NCBI GenBank assembly: GCA_032622095.1
Contig: CP136064.1
Span: 216,144,205-216,208,204, forward strand
DNA: 64,000 bases
From: Siphonodentalium dalli
Lineage: Eukaryota > Mollusca > Scaphopoda > Gadilida > Siphonodentaliidae
Direction of reading: 5' to 3'
Positions 49,101-56,880 of this stretch are shown here, piece by piece. Both the position numbers and the translations under genes were made by a program. Under the pieces are notes generated by a model. It was given only the letters and a program-made list of their open reading frames with translations. It was not told the DNA's origin and did not search any database. Numbering within the stretch: the stretch's first letter is position 1; the number at the start of each line of letters is the position of its first letter.

Positions 49101-50720
49101 TGAATAATGCATCCATACCAACTTTGGATGTCTTTTTCTCATATGTCATCGCATATCATGTTTTAATGATCTTTAGTATTAGCATGGGAAAACAATATTC
49201 AAGTGCAAGAAAAGATAGCTGTATGAAAAAATAACTTCTACTCTTCTAGTGATAATTTGGAAGTCCAACAGAAAAAAATATTCTCTTAAATGTGATGAAG
49301 TCATGGATATGAGGAAACCATTTTCTACATATTCATGGTCTAATGTGTAAAAATGACTAAAATATCGATTTCACCATATGACATTTTTCATTTCAGAAGA
49401 TGGATACTACGAGGGGGATGGTGATGAGCATGAGTTATCTCCCGAAGCTCAGGCCAGGCTGCAGCATTATGACAACCTGTTGAGTACATCGGGACCTGGC
49501 GGGGATACTAGCACACCTGCAGAAATGAATGGTCACCAAAATGGTAAGGATGCCTATGATAGCTAGCTCGATTCTGACCGTGGTATGTCACTAGCAGCGA
49601 GTAAAGTGATGTGGTTAGCTAGCTCGATTCTAACCATGTTATGTCACTATCAGTGAGTAAAGTGATGTGTTCAATCAGTTTAAGGGTCTATTCTCACCAG
49701 TGCGTGCATCTAGTCATGGTGACGTTTTAACCCTTTCTTTACTATTTGATTTTCCCACTCAATAATAACAGTATACATTGGATTGGTCTATTTTTCATCT
49801 GGAGGGATGTTCAGGTAATATAAGCAGATGAATAACAGATAAAAAAACAATACATGTGCAAAAGAATTCATATTCTTTGGTGGGAAATGTTCAGGTAATA
49901 AGTTGAACTTATTATCTGAACATTTCCTGAGGGATCTACTAGTCAATGAGTATTTAGTAAAGAAACGGTTACGGTGAAACCACTCGATAACCATGCTTGA
50001 GTGATTCTCTCTCTTATGGTGGTTTGTCACACGCGTTTGGTCCACTATTGCATAATTAATAATAAATAGCCAGTGGCAACAATATTCAACCATAATAAGT
50101 CTTCAGTAGTTGGTCAAATTGCAGTAAGCCATATGATTCAGAATTTGACTTTAAAAGGTACATGTGTTCCGGTTAAGATCAGTCTACACAGTCTCAATTC
50201 GGATTACAATGTTTGCCTCGATGAATTGGAATGGCATAGAAAGGGTCAGTTACATCGGTTAACCCTTTCTGTACTAAATTCTCATTGACGAGTAATTCCC
50301 TTCGGGAATGTTCAATATAATAAGTTACATTGTTTGTTGAACTTATTATCTGAGCATTTCCTTAGAGAACTTGTCAATGAGTATTTATTATAGAAAGGCT
50401 TTACCACCACTGGGAACCTACATTGCTGCCTTAAATTTTCTGTATACTTGGATGACTATTCCTAATCCTATATATGTTTATGTGACCTCTTTTGAGTAAT
50501 TGACCAAATGCATTCTCAGTCGTAGTAAGATTTCTGAGTGGAAATTAACAATTAGTAGACCACACTACATGTACTGCCATTTGATTCTGTAACAATGCAG
50601 TCAATTTCAGTGAAAATTAAATTTCTCATTAACATATCTTCTATTTCAGGACATACAAATGAGACGGAAGAGTCTGAGCCAATGGACTCAGGGCAGTTTG
50701 ATGACGTTGATATGCAGTAG
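30988..50720 (+). CDS. CLNS1A: pICln, methylosome / Sm-protein assembly chaperone, complete in 6 coding exons
   Basis: Exons are 30988-31106, 32169-32305, 41614-41712, 42440-42517, 49397-49543 and 50650-50720. Phases agree, and the 651 bases give 216 aa (human about 237). Order of parts: FPPP near the N-terminus; the PH-like fold with SRLSW, GFSLEYP and LHAISRD (residues about 39-85); an acidic linker; EIRFVPED and the helix ECQLLHPDP; a second acidic stretch; LSPEAQARLQHYDNLL; and a C-terminal GQFDDVD at 208-214. Family knowledge: pICln bridges Sm proteins to PRMT5-WDR77 and holds them before SMN-dependent snRNP assembly, mostly in the cytosol. The protein is shorter than the human one in the acidic region before the LSPEAQ helix. 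An in-frame TAA lies 15 bases upstream of the start. Introns 2 and 4 are swollen by transposons. Confidence 0.95.
31310..31740 (+). repeat. tRNA-derived SINE, family S1 copy 2
   Basis: In CLNS1A intron 1. The head reads GTAGCGACTAGCGTACTGGT with B-box-like GGGTCGCAACCC. The body shares CAGAACTCGTTCAG and GTCCAGGTATGTTG with copy 1, and ends with the CACACCTGGTGTGTG hairpin. Confidence 0.7.
32169..32305 (+). CDS. CLNS1A: CLNS1A coding exon 2, core of the PH-like domain
   Basis: Acceptor TCATTCCAG and donor AAG|GTAAGT. The translation SRLSWVGGDDKGFSLEYPGI and the following INLHAISRDTS and LYLVVDG are closely collinear with vertebrate pICln. Confidence 0.95.
32494..33608. mobile_element. hAT-like non-autonomous element (1115 bp) in CLNS1A intron 2
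   Basis: Perfect 8-bp duplication CTGATAAG (32486-32493, 33609-33616). Ends TAGGGCTGGACGAT and the inverse TAGTGCTGGGCGGT. Interior carries ACGATATTA-type subterminal repeats and no transposase frame. Confidence 0.85.
33727..33962. mobile_element. Foldback element (236 bp) in CLNS1A intron 2
   Basis: AGCGAGATCACTGAG at the left pairs with CTCGATGATCTCGCT at the right; GGATCCATCCA and CATATATGGA are mirrored inside. The centre is GAATATTCATAATTCATGAA. Confidence 0.78.
34634..34655 (+). repeat. Poly-C tract of 22 bases
   Basis: An uninterrupted run of 22 C in CLNS1A intron 2, inside the 34189-37308 element. A shorter run of 13 C lies at 22979-22991. Length may be an assembly or sequencing artefact. 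Confidence 0.9.
35690..35990 (+). repeat. Two-unit tandem repeat (about 150 bp each)
   Basis: Two copies of ATAACTCAAACATTTTTTAT, ACCAAATTT, CAGCCCAAAATACAGA and GAGTTATG. The same style as 38661-39790 but a distinct sequence. Confidence 0.8.
37915..38530. repeat. Inverted unit followed by direct units (TTCGGCCAAAAAACATGGC)
   Basis: The word GGGGTCATTCGGCCAAAAAA occurs near 38070 and 38220, diverged near 38390, and inverted near 37940. The inverted and first direct units form a palindrome centred near 38010. The direct units are about 160 bp long. Confidence 0.75.
38661..39790 (+). repeat. Tandem array of about seven units of 120-170 bp
   Basis: Units begin TTCCGGATGATAACTT at about 38664, 38782, 38934, 39105, 39273, 39438 and 39606 and share CAAATTTGGTATGT, TCAAGTTCGAATT and GAGTTATGCCCCTTTTT. 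They vary in length and sequence, and the stray ORFs inside are by-products. CLNS1A intron 2. Confidence 0.85.
41614..41712 (+). CDS. CLNS1A: CLNS1A coding exon 3, acidic linker and EIRFVPED
   Basis: Acceptor TTTGTAG and donor AGT|GTAAGT. Encodes an acidic run (SGSEEENEPD) followed by VTEIRFVPEDAEK, equivalent to the human ITEFRFVPSD block. Confidence 0.93.
42440..42517 (+). CDS. CLNS1A: CLNS1A coding exon 4
   Basis: Acceptor AATTTCAG and donor AAG|GTATGT. Encodes LEIMYTAMSECQLLHPDPND, the helix that closes the PH-like domain, then an acidic tail. Confidence 0.94.
43060..43080 (+). repeat. (AAT)n microsatellite
   Basis: Seven AAT units in CLNS1A intron 4. A comparable (ATT)n run at about 24263-24282 is the SINE tail. 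Confidence 0.9.
43262..44955 (+). mobile_element. hAT-like MITE, family M1 copy 5, split by a younger hAT-like element
   Basis: The left part (43262-43457) and right part (from 44767) make one M1 copy: the join CAATTTGGAGAT then ATAGAGAAACTGAAC matches intact copies. A 1.3-kb element occupies the middle. I could not read a clean target duplication for the outer copy. Confidence 0.7.
43458..44758. mobile_element. hAT-like non-autonomous element (1301 bp), nested in an M1 MITE
   Basis: Perfect 8-bp duplication TTGGAGAT (43450-43457, 44759-44766). Ends TAGAGATGGGCGGTA and TACCGCCCATCTCTA are exact inverses. Subterminal regions repeat CCGATACCG-like words. It lies in CLNS1A intron 4. Confidence 0.9.
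46402..47522. mobile_element. hAT-like non-autonomous element (1121 bp) next to DIRS remains
   Basis: Perfect 8-bp duplication ATTTTGTG (46394-46401, 47523-47530). Ends TAGAGCTGAAACGGTT and its inverse. Many AACCGGTTAACC words line both ends. No transposase frame. Confidence 0.88.
47535..47845 (-). repeat. tRNA-derived SINE, family S1 copy 3
   Basis: Reverse-oriented copy. On the minus strand it runs from CTAGCGGACCGGGTATCGCA through CAGAACTCGGTCCGATACC to the tail ACACACCTAGGTGTGTGC. Its uninterrupted tail shows that copy 1 was split. Confidence 0.7.
48927..49044. mobile_element. Small foldback element (about 118 bp)
   Basis: GTGTTAATGGGTTTGTCGATA pairs with TATCGACAAACCCGTTAACAC after one change; GAAGGATA and TATCCTTC are mirrored around a GCAGCGCC centre. 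CLNS1A intron 4. Confidence 0.72.
49397..49543 (+). CDS. CLNS1A: CLNS1A coding exon 5
   Basis: Acceptor CATTTCAG and donor ATG|GTAAGG. Encodes EDGYYEGDGDEHELSPEAQA and the RLQHYDNLL helix, corresponding to the human LTAEGQATLERLEGML segment, then a low-complexity Gly/Thr/Asn stretch. Confidence 0.92.
49727..49971. mobile_element. TTAA-flanked MITE, family T2 copy 3
   Basis: TTAACCCTTTCTTTACTA at the left pairs with TAGTAAAGAAACGGTTA at the right. It lies in CLNS1A intron 5. Confidence 0.72.
50259..50404. mobile_element. TTAA-flanked MITE, family T2 copy 4, shortened
   Basis: TTAACCCTTTCTGTACTAAA at the left; the right end TATTATAGAAAGGCTTTA is its diverged inverse. The middle is deleted relative to the 49727 copy. 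Confidence 0.68.
50650..50720 (+). CDS. CLNS1A: CLNS1A coding exon 6 with stop and PRMT5-binding tail
   Basis: Acceptor TATTTCAG. Encodes an acidic tail ending GQFDDVDMQ, then TAG. This corresponds to the GQF(D/E)DA(D/E) peptide with which pICln docks on PRMT5, with Ala replaced by Val. Confidence 0.93.
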
Positions 50721-51615
50721 TCACCAAATCACTCACTCAACAGCCATTATCTCAAACCAAAGTCATCTTACAGAATACTTCTTCACATTGACTTCTTCAT
50801 TCTGTGTTCACACCAATGATATCGGATGCACCAGTAATTTTAATCTGGCCCCTCGTTCGAGTGTATTTGGTTCCGTTGATTTCTTCATACTTACAAACTG
50901 TTGTTTCAATAGGTAAGCCCAGATCAGTATGTCATGAAGTAACATACATTAATGCTCTAAATAATCGACTCCTTAACCACAGCAGAATTATGGGTAACTT
51001 TTCAGTATTTAGTCGGAAATATGGCTTGTTGCCATTCATCGGAAAGCTCTCGGCGAGAGCTTTCCGATGAATGGCAACAAGCCATATTTCCGACTAAATC
51101 CTGAAAAGTTACCCATAATTCTGCTGTGGTTAAGGAGTCGATTATTTAGAGCATTACTGTAAATCTTTTGTGGCATCTTCAACTCTAATAGCCTTTGTCG
51201 CCGTGCACGAATCAAATATATTCTGGATGTTAGTGACCAAAATGTTCATAGATGTGCTTCATTAATATGTCATAAAGTTGTCATCTATGTGGCGTCTTCA
51301 GTCTTAGGTTTCATAGGACCAGAAATTAAAAGGAATCTGCATTCTTAGAATTAGACTTGGCACCAAACGATTTTATATTGGTGCCAGAATCGCCCAAATT
51401 GACATGGAGGTGTTTCTGGCTTGCACGAACATTTACATCAATTCAGGAACATTTATGAGTTGGCATTTTTATTATACAGTTGTGACCTCTCAGCGAGACT
51501 TATTTACACGGTAGAGTGCTATATTATATCTGAGATAACTTTTGTTTCATAACACATTCATTCTCATTTTTTGCTCGTTATATTTTTTGCAATAAAATTA
51601 TTGTTTTTAGAACAT
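50721..51615 (+). other. Probable CLNS1A 3' UTR
   Basis: Non-coding sequence after the stop. The first clear AATAAA I see is at 51591-51596, so the likely mRNA end is near 51610. A 207-bp palindromic MITE lies inside (50950-51156). The hAT-like element at 51652 begins just beyond the probable cleavage site. Confidence 0.6.
50950..51156. mobile_element. Palindromic TA-flanked MITE, family P1 copy 5 (almost perfect)
   Basis: Two 103-base arms around one central base (51053) with a single mismatch, in the 3' UTR of CLNS1A. Arms begin TAATGCTCTAAATAATCGAC; the centre is GCTCTCGGCGAGAGC. Other copies begin TA-CAGTAATGCCC, pointing to a Tc1/mariner-type origin. Confidence 0.85.
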
Positions 51616-51651
51616 TTTTCTGACTCCGTGATTTCTCAAACTCCCCTAGAT

Positions 51652-53311
51652 CAGGCCTTTAGATTAGCTTAATTTGGGGACATTTTGGGAAACCGCGGGG
51701 GTTGGTTCGGAAGGGGGGGTACCCCCTTGTGACTATAGGGGGTCCGGGGGTTTCCCCCGGGGAGAATTTTTTTTTAAACGTAAGCCTAAAATGGAATCTA
51801 TCTGGTTGGTTCTGAAGCATTCAGCATGTTATATTACCCTTATATTTTCAAGTTTTGTAAGTTACAATCTGATATTTATTGACCACTTGGGAATATTGGA
51901 TCATTTGACATCAACAAAGCCATTTTATAGATGTATGGTGCTTGAAATTTCTCCAAGCAGTCCACCAACATACTGATCATGGGTATTGCCAATTAAAATT
52001 TAATTTAATGTGAACCTGAAAAAAGTTAGAAAGTTGATATGTTGTGGTCAAATGAAGCAATATAGTAATAGTTAGTATATACACACACAAACAGGTCATA
52101 AAAAGGGTGAAAATATTTAATGAAAATTTAAATCCAGAAAGTTCAAATAGGCTCATCAACAAACAGATATATTATATTAAGTTACAGTTGCCAAAACTGA
52201 CTGTACAGGTATATCTTATCTAAAAGTCATTACATAATTACTTAGATCAAGTTGATCATAAACACTGCATGTGTTGAGCAACAGAATCAGTATTTCCTTT
52301 ATTTTGAACTAATAACAAGTAACTACTGTAACTACTAAACTAGGCAAAACTGATGTTTTAAAGGGGTACTGGACACTAAATATTGCCATTTATTTTATGG
52401 GACCATCTCATATTATACCCAACAAGATTTATACAGCCAACAAATGAATAAATTGAGCAATGAATGAGTGCCATATACACTCATGTGCTTTAAGAATAAC
52501 TCATTTTCATTAAAATTATCTTGTTGTTTCCATTTTTTCAAAGAGCACCTGTATGAGTGTATTTTGCAATCATCCATGGCATAAATTTATCCATATGTTG
52601 CATACATTCTGTTGGATATAATATGAGATAGTCCCATAATGATAAATCATAAAAATTAAAATGCCCAAATTTAGTGTTCATAATGACTTCATTACCCTTT
52701 AATGTTTCACTGTAACTAATGTAACTTAATATGTCTGTTTTTGTTGAAGTCCTTGTCAAATATATTTATAATTTCATTGATGGATGTGTTGTCCAAATGG
52801 AGTGGAAACATGCGTATTCTAATTAGTTTATCAAGAGTCTCATCTTTTGTCGATCCCTGATGTTTTCCCAGTATCAATTGCATTTGGCTGAAACCTCTCT
52901 CGGAAATGGCATTAGAGCAGGCCTTTATATTGGTCTAATTTGGGGATATTGGACACGGCGTGCCGACCATGGTTCGTCACATCGTGAGAAATTTTTTTAA
53001 TCTAAACCCGTGAAATGCAATATCTTGCATGGCTTCTAACAGGACAATATATCTCGCAATAGAATGAGATATATTTCCATCCTGTACTAGTTTAATTGAA
53101 GTTTTATTACATTTCTGAAAAAATTTCATCACTTTAATAAATCCTGCCCTTTTAAATAGACTTGACATATGATATATATCCAATTTTAGATTGTGTATTT
53201 GTATAAAAAAAAACAAAAAAATTTATTCAAATTTTTTTTTTAATTTGGGGACATCTCTTTAATTTGGGGACATCGTTAAACGCCGTGAATTTGGGGTAAT
53301 TTAAAGGCCTG
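51652..53311 (-). mobile_element. hAT-like transposon remnant with transposase C-terminal segment (1.66 kb)
   Basis: Ends CAGGCCTTTAGATTA and the inverse CAGGCCTTTAAATTA; CCTAGAT repeats outside (51645-51651, 53312-53318). A second left-type terminus at 52919 suggests nesting or rearrangement. G/C-rich foldback sequence lies at 51690-51770. Confidence 0.75.
52740..52925 (-). pseudogene. hAT transposase C-terminal dimerisation segment, truncated
   Basis: An open minus-strand stretch encodes CSNAISERGFSQMQLILGKH and then LDKLIRIRMFPLHLD. The SERGFS word and the spaced Leu/Ile pattern are typical of the hAT dimerisation domain. The frame lacks the upstream catalytic region, which is replaced by repeat sequence, so this is a dead fragment. 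Confidence 0.7.
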
Positions 53312-54117
53312 CCTAGATACAATGAAAAAAAAACAAGGATACCTTACAAAACATAACTGCAGGTAACATAATGGTTGGCATGGATAACGATGGTTGGCAT
53401 GGGAAAAAAATGGCTGTGTGGCCTAAAGGATGTCTCTTGATCACAAGTCTGAAAATTGAGACCATTAAAATGAATTTCTGTATTCTTCAGCGGTAAAATA
53501 CAGAACAATAGGATGAAAGAGTAACTTGATGCCATTAAATACATCTTCACTAGAACTCTATAGGATAGGATATTTTATTTGCAATACACATATCTATTAC
53601 ATAATAGTGGCGAAAATTATGGAAAATTATGTCGTATATTGTGGGGGATGGCATAGTCTGGCAAGACTGTCTTCCTGCCATCCCCATTCTATTGTGGTTT
53701 AATGGGAGAGTGAGTCTTGAACTCTTGCAAAATTCTAGGTGAATTTGCAAATAAAGGTAAAGAGGGAGGTGCAGGAGTACACTGTATTTTTGGACAGCAT
53801 ATTTGACCAGATTCTAACCGAGAAATAAAATAGAATGTCTTATCTTCAATTTGAACAGAGGGCAGTTGATGTACTTGTATGTTGTTAACATACCTTACTC
53901 GTATATTATGTTTTGCTCAGTTTTAAAATAGCGCACCCTCAAAGTGCAAATAAAATCAAAACTGAGAAAAAAATATTGCATGAAGTTAGCAGTACACGAT
54001 TTATCAGGTTGTAGGGGTCAGAAAAATAAGTATCTGGGGTGGGGCATAACAACCAGTGTAGCCTGTGTTAAATGTGACATTGAAGATTTGATTATTTTAC
54101 AAAACTGGGAAATTTCA

Positions 54118-56880
54118 CAAACAAGACAGTCAATGACTGTGGGTCGTTCACAAGACAGAAGACTGGGACTCTGAAGACCATAAGAGTTAGTACTTGTCAA
54201 AATCACATAAAAACAAGTAGTTCTAAACAAGAAAATTGCTAGATGGTCTCCGTTAAGCAGTGGGGTGTCCACATTGAAATTTTCATCTACACACCCCTGA
54301 TACCTCCCATCCCATATACTGTAAAAGTACATTTATTCGTGGGGGTCCAATTTTCGTGGTTGCTGCTAACCACGAAATTAAAAACCCCACGAAAAATTAA
54401 TCTTCGAAACTAGATCGATTTTGAGAAACAAGAAATGTCACGTGGGAGGTAACACTATTGTCCCAATGTAAAATCAAAGCCTAGGGAGGTAACTCGATCA
54501 AACTGGGAGTACATTAATGAAAGAGTAGCTACGGTCTAATTACAATGTTTAATCACATACTCGCCATGTTTTCTTTTTCAAGATTGTTGACAGGAATTGG
54601 AGCCGAGTTTGTTGTCAACAGAATCGTTAGCTACTTGCATAAGTAGAGAAGTATCATGATCCGAACTATGGTTCCGATCAGGTAATCCAGGAGTTGTAGG
54701 AGGACGGAAATCAATCTTACCACCTTTTCAGTAACCAGCTTTGAGAGACATATTTGCATTATGCAGTTGAACATTTGGGGTTGTATTTCATATGGTGCAG
54801 ACTAATAGATGTTGGCATCGGTAAATAATCCCCAGTCTCACACTGATTGTGTTGAGAATTAAGCGAGTACTGTCATCTAGCTTTTGTATGCTTAAGTTAA
54901 GTAATACAATAAAGTTTGAGAATCTACAATCCCGTCGTTAATATTCTCGATAGCCGGCAACAAAAGCTTATACACAGGACGTGCTAATTACGCCTGCAGT
55001 GCGGATGCGCATTTACTGACGGCTCGTCGAGGTGTCTACACTTCTATTAGTTCGATTTGATTGTTGTTATTGGGGATTTGCAGGTGACATTTAGCACCGG
55101 CAGAACCACGAATTTACGAACCCACGAAAAAGTCATAAATGGCTGAACCACGAAAATTGATACCAACGATTTAAAGCCATTCACAGTAGTCCATAGCCTG
55201 TCTGTCACCTCCCAACTTAAGCAAACACACTCCCAAGTTTGTAAAAATTCCTTTGCACATGTTGGAATTTTACAACTGATATCTCAAGCTTTCCCAACTG
55301 TTGCAATGTTCCAACATGACATTCCCCCTTTTTTAATGGCTGACCCCATTCAAACGTATTTGAATCCAAACTCTCCATGGACCCTACACACCAAATGCCA
55401 ATCTAACCTATTTTTTAAATGTAACCCAGTCACATGAGGACCATCCATACTCTATATAGGCTAAATAGGCCTAATGACTCTTTGAGTAGAAGACGTTTTA
55501 AGAGTTACCATGGGGGAAGAGTTATGTCCCTGGTCTAACCCCTATTTGACCTGGTGACCCTATTTGAACAAATCTGAATCCCAGTCACCTAAGGACCCTC
55601 CATGCAAAATATAAGCTAAATATGCTAAATGATTCTTGAGAAGATGTTTTAAGAATAACTATTGAGGTAAACAGTTATGTCCCTGGCTCTGCCCCTATTT
55701 TACCCAGTGATCCAATTTGAACAAATCTAAATCATAGTCGCCCCAAGACCATCCATACCAAATATATGCTGAATAGTCCTGATGGTTCTTGAGAAGAGGG
55801 TGTTTTAAGAAATATTAGAGAGGGAACAAGTTGGTTCATAGCTCGAACACTATTTTACCTGGTGAACAAATTTGAAAAAAATCTGAATCCCTGTCATCCA
55901 AGGAATCTGAATACCAAATATAAGCTGAATAGGTCTGATGGTTCTTGATAAAAACGTTTGAAGAATTACAATTGATGGACAACCTTTATTTGACCCGGTG
56001 ACCCCATTTGAAAAAATATGTATCAGTCACCCAAGGACCCTCCATACCAAATTTAAGCTGAATAGGTCTCATGGTTCTTGAGAAGAAGACTATAGCTCCA
56101 CCAGAGACTTGGTCTCAGATGAGATAAAAAGCCCCCACCTCTTCCATCCAGTTTCCCATATATATAATTGTGTTTGAACATGGGTATTTATTTTTAATAT
56201 CAGAATCACACTTGGCATCATTTTTCTCCATGATTACAACAAACTTAAGAATGTGGATTGCTAGTTATCATAGCCATAATGGGGCATTTGTATACAAACA
56301 GCTCAAACTATGACAGGCATGGCATATGCCGGTTACTATTAGATTTTTTATTGTTTTATTTACAAGACAAAATCAAAATATAATATACATCACGCACGCG
56401 CCACCATAGAAGTATGGGATATTCCACACAGAGCTGTAGCAACAAGCAGATTTAATTTCAATCACAGCTGCCATAATGACCTTTCTGACTTCTATGCTGT
56501 TATTTAGTAAACATTCTGACTCCTATATCTCAGATAGCTGTATGTGCGGTGTACATATGTTCTGAATTTTTTGTTTTAATTGAGCAATTTCAATCTGAAT
56601 TTTTTTTTTGAGTTATGTCCCTGGCTCCGCCCACATTTGACCCAGTGACCTCATTTGAACAAATCTAAACCCCAGTCACCCTTCATACCAAATATGAACC
56701 CATTCGACCTGATGGCACTTTAAAGTTGTTTTAAGAATTACTATGGAGGGAAAGAGTTATGGCCCTGGCTTCGCAACTATTTGACCCAGTGACCTCATTT
56801 GAACAAATCTGAATGCGAGTCACCTTGGGAACATCCACACCAAATATGAACCAATTCGGTCTTATTGTTCTGAAGATGTT
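54118..56880 (+). repeat. Dispersed repeat R1, copy 2 (interrupted)
   Basis: Matches 15060-17070 in order, beginning ACAAGACAGTCAATGACTGT and carrying five or more units with TTATGTCCCTGG and CCCAGTGACC. The 54317-55188 element splits it. It lies between CLNS1A and KDM6. Confidence 0.8.
54317..55188. mobile_element. TA-flanked DNA-transposon-like insertion inside a dispersed repeat (about 870 bp)
   Basis: Left end TACTGTAAAAGTACATTTAT with AATTTTCGTGGTT; right end the inverse of AACCACGAAAATTG and CACAGTA. The related copy at 15060-17070 runs straight from CCACATA to GTCCATAG, so this is an insertion. Non-coding. Confidence 0.7.

Larger units (their letters stand above)
42518..49396 (+). other. 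CLNS1A intron 4 (6.9 kb)
   Basis: Contains M1 copy 5 with its nested hAT-like element, the DIRS remains, the hAT-like element at 46402, an S1 SINE and a foldback at 48927. From 48060 to 48730 the sequence is unique, with no recognised coding content. Confidence 0.85.
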
